DNA of 20,272 nt, taken from NCBI GenBank assembly GCA_900550395.1, contig URSD01000042.1:1-20272 (forward strand), in the 5' to 3' direction. Below, piece after piece: positions 15,360-20,272 of the stretch. The position numbers were made by a program, and so were the translations under genes. This stretch comes from an uncultured Porphyromonadaceae bacterium (GTDB lineage Bacteria > Bacteroidota > Bacteroidia > Bacteroidales > Muribaculaceae). The stretch's first letter is position 1. Each line of letters starts with the position of its first letter. Below the pieces are notes generated by a model, which made no database searches, was not told the DNA's origin, and saw nothing but the letters and a program-made list of their open reading frames with translations.

Positions 15360-16571
15360 ATGAAAGTTTGTTTTATGGGTCTTGGCTACATAGGCCTTCC
15401 CACCGCTATCATAGCAGCCCGCCACGGCCGTGTCGAGGTGCTGGGCGTAGATATAAATCCGGCTGTAGTCGAGCAGACTGCCGCCGGTAAATTGCATTTT
15501 GTGGAACCGGGTCTTGAGGCTATGCTCCGCGAGGTAGTGGCGGACGGCCGGCTTCGCGTGGCTGGACGCCCGGAAGAGGCCGATGCATTCTTTATCGTTG
15601 TACCGACGCCGTTCAAAAGCGGCCACCGTCCCGACGTGACCTATGTGGAGGCGGCCACGCGCGCCGTGGTGCCGTTCCTGCGTGAGGGCAATCTGTTCGT
15701 CATAGAGTCTACGTCGCCCGTCGGCACCACCGAGGCTATGGCCGACATCATATACGGCATGCGCCCCGAGCTGCGCGGCAAGATACGTATAGCCTATTGC
15801 CCCGAGCGCGTGCTGCCCGGCAATATCATTCATGAACTCATTCACAACGACCGTGTCATTGGCGGTGTCGACCCGGATTCGGCTGAGGCTGCTGCCGCAT
15901 TCTATGCCCGTTTCGTGCAGGGAAGCCTGCATCGCACCAACGCGCGTACGGCCGAGATGTGCAAGCTGACGGAGAACGCCTCGCGCGACGTGCAGATAGC
16001 CTTTGCCAACGAGCTGAGTCTTATCTGCGACCGTGCGGGTATCAATGTATGGGAACTGATCGCGCTCGCCAACCGTCATCCACGTGTGAACATACTGCGT
16101 CCGGGTTGCGGGGTGGGAGGCCACTGCATAGCCGTCGACCCGTATTTCATTACGTCTGCGTACCCCGAGGAGTCTAAACTCATTGCCACCGCCCGCGAGA
16201 CTAACAACTACAAGGCGCAGTGGTGTGCCGAAAAGGTCAAGAGCGCCATGCTCGAATTTGAGATTGCCACGGGTCGCAAGCCCGTAGTTGCCATGATGGG
16301 ACTCGCCTTCAAGCCCAATATCGACGACCTGCGCGAGTCGCCCGCAAAGGCAATAGTGTCGGCCGTGCTGCAGGGCGGCAACAACAGCAGCATCCTCGTC
16401 GTGGAGCCCAACATCAGGGAGCACAACGTATTCAAGCTTACCGATTACCGCGAGGCTTTCGACAAAGCCGACATCGTGGTATATCTTACGGCCCACGACG
16501 AATTCCGTTCTTTGCCCGACGGTGCCGGCAAGACAGTGCTCGATTTCTGCGGCGTCACCAACGACAGATAA
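15360..16571 (+). CDS. wecC: UDP-N-acetyl-D-mannosamine dehydrogenase
   Basis: WecC oxidises UDP-ManNAc to UDP-ManNAcA with two NAD+, giving an acidic sugar donor for surface glycans. The 403-residue protein has the UDP-glucose/GDP-mannose dehydrogenase layout. An N-terminal NAD-binding domain has GLGYIGLP (7-14) and Asp31. The central domain has VPTP (81-84), STSPVGTT (117-124) and CPERVLPGN (147-155). The catalytic loop GCGVGGHCIAVDP (249-261) places the nucleophile at Cys256, and GLAFKPNIDDLRESPA lies in the C-terminal UDP-binding domain. CPER with LPGN and HCIAVDP are typical of the ManNAc-specific branch, and wecB next door agrees. It is 10 bp from both neighbours, so co-transcription is near certain. 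Confidence 0.96.
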   Translation: MKVCFMGLGYIGLPTAIIAARHGRVEVLGVDINPAVVEQTAAGKLHFVEPGLEAMLREVVADGRLRVAGRPEEADAFFIVVPTPFKSGHRPDVTYVEAATRAVVPFLREGNLFVIESTSPVGTTEAMADIIYGMRPELRGKIRIAYCPERVLPGNIIHELIHNDRVIGGVDPDSAEAAAAFYARFVQGSLHRTNARTAEMCKLTENASRDVQIAFANELSLICDRAGINVWELIALANRHPRVNILRPGCGVGGHCIAVDPYFITSAYPEESKLIATARETNNYKAQWCAEKVKSAMLEFEIATGRKPVVAMMGLAFKPNIDDLRESPAKAIVSAVLQGGNNSSILVVEPNIREHNVFKLTDYREAFDKADIVVYLTAHDEFRSLPDGAGKTVLDFCGVTNDR

Positions 16572-16581
16572 ATCCCGCGGT

Positions 16582-17637
16582 ATGCAGAAGGTCCTCGTTA
16601 CCGGCGCTGCCGGCTTCATCGGCGCGGCCGTGTGCGCACGGCTGCTTGAGCAGGGATGCGAAGTTGTAGGCCTCGACAGCATTAACGGCTATTACGACCC
16701 CGCGCTGAAGTTCGCGCGCCTTGCCGCGCTCGGCGTGCGTGAGGACGATGTGGAGTGGAACACTATGGCGCCTTCGTCGCTCTATCCCCGTTTCGGCTTC
16801 GTGCGCATGAATCTTGAGGACACGGATGCCATGCAGGCTCTGTTTGCCGCGGGCGGTTTTGATACAGTGATAAATCTCGCCGCACAGGCCGGCGTACGTC
16901 ACTCCATCACCCATCCGCGCTCCTATATCCGCAGCAATATAGACGGGTTCATCAATGTGCTGGAAGGCTGCCGTGAGGCAGGCGTAGGGCATCTCGTGTA
17001 CGCGTCGTCGTCCAGCGTCTACGGCCTCAACGGCAAGACGCCGTTCTCCGAGCACGACGGCATCGCTCACCCGGTCAGCCTCTATGCGGCCACCAAAAAA
17101 AGCAACGAGCTGATGGCCCATGCCTACTCGCAGCTTTACTCGATGCCGGTCACCGGTCTGCGCTTCTTCACGGTGTACGGCCCGTGGGGACGCCCTGACA
17201 TGTCGCCGTTTCTGTTTATCGACGCCATCATGCGCGATAAGCCCATAAAAGTATTCAACGGTGGCGACATGCTGCGTGATTTCACTTATATCGACGACAT
17301 CGTGGAGGGAGTGGTGCGCATAGCCGAACGCATCCCGGAGCCCGATGGCTCATGGGATGCCATGAATCCTGACCCTGCATCCTCCACCGCACCCTACCGC
17401 ATATATAATATAGGAAACCAGCACCCAACGCGTCTGATGGATTACATCTCGTGCATCGAGGCAGTCGTGGGGCGTGAGGCGAAAAAAGAATTCCTGCCCA
17501 TGCAGCCCGGCGACGTGTATCAGACGTGCGCCGATTCGTCCGCCCTTGCCGCCGCCGTCGGCTTCGCCCCCTCCACACCCCTTCGCAAAGGCATCGAAAA
17601 AACCGTGGAGTGGTACCGTAAGTATTATAACAGATAG
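16582..17637 (+). CDS. NAD-dependent UDP-sugar epimerase, UDP-glucuronate 4-epimerase type
   Basis: This 351-residue extended short-chain dehydrogenase most resembles bacterial UDP-glucuronate 4-epimerases (CapI/LpsL type), which turn UDP-GlcA into UDP-GalA. It has the nucleotide-binding TGAAGFIGAAV (7-17), Asp32 for NAD, NLAAQAGVRHSI (98-109), the catalytic SSSSVYG region (142-148) and YAATK with Tyr168 and Lys172. The LDSINGYYDPALKFARL stretch and FFTVYGPWGRPDM are characteristic of the GlcA-epimerase branch. The start is the ATG at 16582 (MQKVLVTG); an in-frame GTG at 16522 would overlap wecC by 50 bp and add a non-conserved tail. No UDP-glucose dehydrogenase making UDP-GlcA is visible here, so it must be elsewhere if the assignment is right. 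Specificity for another 4-epimerisation is possible. Confidence 0.88.
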   Translation: MQKVLVTGAAGFIGAAVCARLLEQGCEVVGLDSINGYYDPALKFARLAALGVREDDVEWNTMAPSSLYPRFGFVRMNLEDTDAMQALFAAGGFDTVINLAAQAGVRHSITHPRSYIRSNIDGFINVLEGCREAGVGHLVYASSSSVYGLNGKTPFSEHDGIAHPVSLYAATKKSNELMAHAYSQLYSMPVTGLRFFTVYGPWGRPDMSPFLFIDAIMRDKPIKVFNGGDMLRDFTYIDDIVEGVVRIAERIPEPDGSWDAMNPDPASSTAPYRIYNIGNQHPTRLMDYISCIEAVVGREAKKEFLPMQPGDVYQTCADSSALAAAVGFAPSTPLRKGIEKTVEWYRKYYNR

Positions 17638-17674
17638 TGGACGAACCGCTTGTCACATTATAATTGCATGAACC

Positions 17675-18094
17675 ATGCGAAACCCGGAACAAACTATCGG
17701 CAATATAGCTGATAAACTGAAAATAGCCTTTATCGGTTCGGTTGATGAACAAGGCTATCCCAACGTCAAGGCAATGCTCCAGCCAAGAAAGAGGGATGGC
17801 ATAAAAGTATTCTACTTCACAACCAATACATCATCAATGCGTGTACGTCAATTTTTGTCTGACAACAAAGCGTGCGTATATTTCTGTGATAGTCGTTTTT
17901 TCAGAGGAGCAATGCTTCGCGGTACAATGGAAGTCTTGACCGATGCCGAAAGTAAGGAAATGATTTGGCGTGACGGTGATACGGAATACTACCCCGAAGG
18001 TGTCACCGACCCTGATTATTGCGTACTCAAGTTTACCGCCATATCCGGTCGTTTTTACAGCAATTATCATTCGGAGGAATTTTCCGTTGATTGA
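17675..18094 (+). CDS. Pyridoxamine 5'-phosphate oxidase-like flavin split-barrel protein
   Basis: This 139-residue protein has the small split-barrel fold of the pyridoxamine-phosphate-oxidase superfamily (general-stress-protein-26-like branch), usually a dimer binding FMN or a related cofactor. The pattern KLKIAFIGSVDEQGYPNVKA (residues 14-33), then VFYFTTNTSSMRV and FRGAMLRGTMEVL, is typical of these proteins. It is too short and too divergent to be the true PdxH. Substrate and cofactor are unknown. It follows the epimerase by 37 bp without a terminator, so read-through from the glycan operon is possible, but its lower GC content and unrelated function suggest it is not part of that pathway. 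I found no convincing promoter of its own. Confidence 0.82.
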   Translation: MRNPEQTIGNIADKLKIAFIGSVDEQGYPNVKAMLQPRKRDGIKVFYFTTNTSSMRVRQFLSDNKACVYFCDSRFFRGAMLRGTMEVLTDAESKEMIWRDGDTEYYPEGVTDPDYCVLKFTAISGRFYSNYHSEEFSVD

Positions 18095-18142
18095 AGTGCG
18101 GATGCAACATGTTGGTCCATTGTTAATTTGCGTGGCATTTAT

Positions 18143-18172
18143 GTTGTAATTTCGGAATATTTATTAACTTTG
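18143..18172 (+). promoter_or_regulatory. Promoter of the EF-hand/LRR protein gene
   Basis: TAACTTTG at 18165-18172 is a perfect -7 box. The best -33 candidate, GTTG at 18143-18146, has one mismatch and an 18-bp spacer, slightly short. Transcription would start near 18179, only about 18 nt before the ATG at 18197. Confidence 0.6.
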
Positions 18173-18196
18173 CGATTGTAAAAATCGTATTCAACC

Positions 18197-19465
18197 ATGA
18201 AAAACATTCTCCTCGTCCTGTCATTTGTGACATTTGGCCTATTGTGCATGGCTCAACCTGTTGACATCAATCTGTCCAACAACCTCAATCAGGATAACTC
18301 CTTTCAGCCGTATTCTGAAATAGCCGATAAGATTATAATGACACCCGAAAATAACTTTTCCTCGGAAAAGGGTGGGTGGGAATTCGTTTCTCTCGGGAAC
18401 CGAAATGGTCTGGAGTATATACAGACTATACCGGAAGATGGCTGGACGTCAAAGGTCCGTGTTCGTCCTGAGGGCGGATATATAGCCAGATATAAAGTCG
18501 GTTATGCCGGTCCAGACTGGCCACGTTATAAGTATGTAAGCATATATTGCCTGGATTACAGAGAGAGTGCGTCCGAGAGTAATGCCATAATAGGCGCAAA
18601 GATTTCCTATGAGAAGGGCGTCGCCTCGGAGAGAAAAGCTGTGTCCGATTATATGTTCAAAGGCGAGAGCCTTTCTGTCGGCGATGCTAAGACCCGTGAC
18701 TTTCTGCTTTCTGTCGCCGACAAAAACGGCGATGGCTCCGTCAGTGAGGATGAAGCTCGAGAAATTACAGAAATCGGCTATAAGGGCGACTACCCGCATG
18801 TGATTGACGGAGAGCTGGCTCGTGCCCTGACGTATTTCCCGAATTTGCAGCGTCTTCATGTCAGGGGCCTTGGCTCCGATATGGGAATTGCAGAAAATTT
18901 GAGCTTTGATTTACCGAATCTTACTGAATTTTGGATGGAAGAGCTCGGGCACAATCATATTTCGATTCTTGATTTAAGCAAATGCCGCAATCTGAAGACC
19001 GTAAATATAGATTATTCAGACATATCCACGCTGTTGCTCCCCGATTGTGTTGAGGCGCGCTGCGTGGCAAGCCGATTGAAGAAGCTGGAGTTCAGAACTG
19101 TCGATGGGCGGTATGTCTACAACTTGAAGAAACTGGTCGTGTGGGATAATGACCTGAAGGAATTGCCCGACATGAAATTCCCGAAACTTGAAGTCCTGAG
19201 CATCCAGTCCAACAAAAATCTTGGTGGCACGCTGGACCTTGATGTTTATAGTTGTGACTATCTCACAGAACTGCTTGCCGAACGGACTTCATTGGAAACA
19301 TTATATATAAACGGGCTGATGGATTTGAAGGTATTGGGATTGCCGTCTACGCTCAAGAAGATTGTTGTTCCGACAGGCCGAGAGCTGGATACATATAAAG
19401 ATAGCAAAGGCAATCAGGTTAGCTTCAAAGGCATAGAAGTGATTTCCGCCTTTCCTCGTTGGTAA
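18197..19465 (+). CDS. Secreted EF-hand and leucine-rich-repeat protein
   Basis: This 422-residue protein has a Sec signal peptide (MKNILLVLSFVTFGLLCMA, cleavage likely after Ala19). Cys17 is not in a good lipobox, so it is probably periplasmic or secreted and not a lipoprotein. A beta-rich region of unknown fold (about 20-150) is followed by a canonical calcium-binding EF-hand loop at 175-186 (D-K-N-G-D-G-S-V-S-E-D-E). Irregular leucine-rich repeats of the BspA-like kind then run to the end (FPNLQRLHVRGL, LPNLTEFWMEEL, CRNLKTVNID, FPKLEVLSIQSN, LETLYINGL). No type IX sorting domain is evident at the C-terminus (VISAFPRW). The role is unknown; LRR proteins of this kind often bind proteins or glycans. 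It is monocistronic with its own promoter and a palindromic terminator, and is more AT-rich than the glycan operon. Confidence 0.75.
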   Translation: MKNILLVLSFVTFGLLCMAQPVDINLSNNLNQDNSFQPYSEIADKIIMTPENNFSSEKGGWEFVSLGNRNGLEYIQTIPEDGWTSKVRVRPEGGYIARYKVGYAGPDWPRYKYVSIYCLDYRESASESNAIIGAKISYEKGVASERKAVSDYMFKGESLSVGDAKTRDFLLSVADKNGDGSVSEDEAREITEIGYKGDYPHVIDGELARALTYFPNLQRLHVRGLGSDMGIAENLSFDLPNLTEFWMEELGHNHISILDLSKCRNLKTVNIDYSDISTLLLPDCVEARCVASRLKKLEFRTVDGRYVYNLKKLVVWDNDLKELPDMKFPKLEVLSIQSNKNLGGTLDLDVYSCDYLTELLAERTSLETLYINGLMDLKVLGLPSTLKKIVVPTGRELDTYKDSKGNQVSFKGIEVISAFPRW

Positions 19466-19537
19466 AAGAGTAAAAAAACAGCGCCCGCCCCTCCCTCTTA
19501 CCGATCTCCCATCAACTGTAAACTTTAAAGAGGAGAG

Positions 19538-19633
19538 CGCGGGACGCGCGTATCTATGATTAATCCCGCGTGGAGCGAAGCGGAACACGGGGCGCGGCGG
19601 AGAATCCCCCATAGCAGAGAACCACGGAGTGGT
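19538..19633. repeat. GC-rich inverted-repeat module
   Basis: CGCGGGA at 19538-19544 pairs with TCCCGCG at 19564-19570. Next come a partly self-complementary stretch (CCCGCGTGGAGCGAAGCGG from 19565, meeting AACACGGGG) and a small palindrome ACCAC-GGA-GTGGT (19621-19633). The composition differs sharply from the AT-rich flanks. It resembles dispersed intergenic elements I associate with Bacteroidales genomes, but I see only one copy here. Confidence 0.4.
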
Positions 19634-19643
19634 GGGCTCATAC

Positions 19644-19671
19644 CAGATTAAAAATTTAATCTGTTATTTTT
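19644..19671 (+). terminator. Terminator after the LRR gene
   Basis: CAGATTAAA (19644-19652) and TTTAATCTG (19655-19663) form a 9-bp stem with only two bases between them; the terminal A-U pairs can open to give a usable loop. TTATTTTTG follows. The stem is AT-rich, so termination may be partial. Confidence 0.65.
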
Positions 19672-19814
19672 GTCATCTCTGTATTTTTGTTTCGATAGCG
19701 CCCTCAATTACTCCTTCTGTCCCTTCTGACCTTATGTCTTTCTGTATCTCGTCATCCGTATTATTCTGATATACAGTATTCAATAATTTTTCCTCAAAAA
19801 TTCCTTCAAAAATA

Positions 19815-19846
19815 TTTGGTGGATTCGCCGGAAAGCTGTAACTTTG
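19815..19846 (+). promoter_or_regulatory. rRNA operon promoter, upstream copy
   Basis: TTTG (19815-19818), 20 bp, TAACTTTG (19839-19846): a full consensus match. Transcription would start near 19853, about 385 nt before mature 16S rRNA. Confidence 0.85.
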
Positions 19847-19868
19847 CACTCGCTTTTCGGAGGAAGGG

Positions 19869-19905
19869 CGGCGCGGAAAGCCTCGCAGGAGGCCCGGAGG
19901 CGCCG
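19869..19905 (+). other. Nested hairpin between the tandem rRNA promoters
   Basis: An outer stem CGGCGC (19869-19874) / GCGCCG (19900-19905) encloses an inner stem GCCTC (19880-19884) / GAGGC (19889-19893) with loop GCAG. It would be in the RNA only when transcription starts at the upstream promoter. No T tract follows, so it is not a terminator. Confidence 0.5.
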
Positions 19906-19938
19906 AAAGAAAAACAAGTGTTAAAAATCGCACAAAAA

Positions 19939-19970
19939 TTTGGTGGTTTGAAAAACTTGCATTAACTTTG
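19939..19970 (+). promoter_or_regulatory. rRNA operon promoter, downstream copy
   Basis: TTTG (19939-19942), 20 bp, TAACTTTG (19963-19970): a full consensus match 124 bp downstream of the first copy. Both share an A-rich lead-in and TTTGGTGG at the -33 region. Expected start near 19977. Confidence 0.87.
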
Positions 19971-20178
19971 CAGTCGGATTCGCACAAAACGCCAATCCGT
20001 CGTCCGAAAGGCACGAAAGAGCACATTGAAACGATTACAATAGACAAGAGTAGTACAGGAGCAAGGCCGAGCAAGTCTCGGCAGCGACTCCGTTCAATTC
20101 TTAAAACGCAATAAACGGCGAATAGTTCTGGGAATAATCCCGGGGCAGACGTTTCGGAGTTGGTCGCAAGGGATTGCG

Positions 20179-20207
20179 AAGGCAATAACAAGACTGATTG
20201 CCTTTTT
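20179..20207 (+). other. Terminator-like hairpin in the rRNA leader
   Basis: AAGGCAAT (20179-20186) pairs with ATTGCCTT (20197-20204) around a 10-nt loop and runs into TTTG, ending about 30 nt before mature 16S. A real terminator here would block the operon, so it is more likely a leader or processing structure, or is overridden by antitermination. A second small hairpin, CTGGGA/TCCCGG with loop ATAA, lies at 20128-20143. Confidence 0.5.
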
Positions 20208-20236
20208 GATTGAAAAAAAGAAAAGACAATATAACA

Positions 20237-20272
20237 ACAACGAAGAGTTTGATCCTGGCTCAGGATGAACGC
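20237..20272 (+). rRNA. 16S ribosomal RNA, 5' end only
   Basis: GAAGAGTTTGATCCTGGCTC at 20242-20261, continuing AGGATGAACGC, is the universally conserved start of bacterial 16S rRNA. The GATCC and GGATGAACGC forms are those seen in Bacteroidota. The 5' end at 20237 is set by counting back from E. coli position 6 and may be off by a few bases. The gene runs out of the window. Confidence 0.93.

Larger units (their letters stand above)
19466..20236. other. Non-coding region between the LRR gene and 16S rRNA
   Basis: I see no credible protein gene in these 771 bases. They contain a GC-rich inverted-repeat module (19538-19633), the LRR gene terminator (19644-19671), two tandem rRNA promoters with a structured spacer between them (19815-19970), and the rRNA leader (about 19977-20236) with two small hairpins. 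Confidence 0.75.

Noticed and set aside
16522..16581. GTG as the epimerase start
   Set aside because: It would overlap wecC by 50 bp and add 20 residues before the canonical MQKVLVTGAAGFIG start.
19673..20191. Minus-strand 172-codon frame in the rRNA control region
   Set aside because: It covers both tandem rRNA promoters and leader structures, and the translation has no domain.
1..20272. CRISPR array or prophage
   Set aside because: No regularly spaced direct repeats, integrase, capsid or tail genes were seen. The only defence-type locus is the Abi gene.

Overview
The window looks like chromosomal DNA from a gut-type Bacteroidales (Bacteroidota), probably Muribaculaceae or a near relative; the family is an inference. 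Reasons are the type IX secretion translocon gene sprA directly behind ruvA, at least six promoters that fit the Bacteroidota pattern (TTTG, 19-20 bp, TAnnTTTG), weak Shine-Dalgarno signals, and a 16S rRNA start reading GATCCTGGCTCAGGATGAACGC. Most genes are GC-rich. The abortive-infection gene near 12 kb, the flavin-barrel gene near 17.8 kb and the leucine-rich-repeat gene near 19 kb are visibly more AT-rich.

Layout. Bases 1-258 hold no gene but carry a perfect 28-bp palindrome and a terminator. A tRNA-Cys gene (minus strand, own promoter) follows. A plus-strand acyltransferase-3 membrane protein then converges on, and overlaps by 23 bp, the 3' end of sprA. A minus-strand block runs from about 11.6 kb down to 1.4 kb: SulP anion transporter, a small lipoprotein with its own promoter and terminator, ruvA, and the giant sprA, which is translationally coupled to ruvA.

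An AT-rich, probably acquired locus at 11.83-12.68 kb carries a promoter, a compact structured leader ending in a terminator-like hairpin, and an Abi_2/AbiF-type protein with an HEPN RNase motif (RNRIAH). I read this as an RNA-plus-HEPN toxin/defence locus of the abiF kind, and it is the most interesting system in the window.

From 13.0 to 17.6 kb lies a tight surface-glycan precursor operon: a WecA/MraY-type lipid-carrier glycosyl-1-phosphate transferase, WecB (UDP-GlcNAc to UDP-ManNAc), WecC (UDP-ManNAc to UDP-ManNAcA) and a UDP-glucuronate 4-epimerase-like enzyme (probably giving UDP-GalA). It starts from a clear promoter preceded by two AAACGGTTC repeats exactly 20 bp apart. Its roughly 190-nt leader contains a ten-G homopolymer and a hairpin followed by a T tract. 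Together these suggest regulated, possibly phase-variable, expression.

A small split-barrel flavin protein and a secreted EF-hand/leucine-rich-repeat protein follow. The right end is the control region of an rRNA operon: a GC-rich inverted-repeat module, the terminator of the repeat-protein gene, two near-duplicate tandem promoters, a structured leader, and the first bases of 16S rRNA at the window edge.
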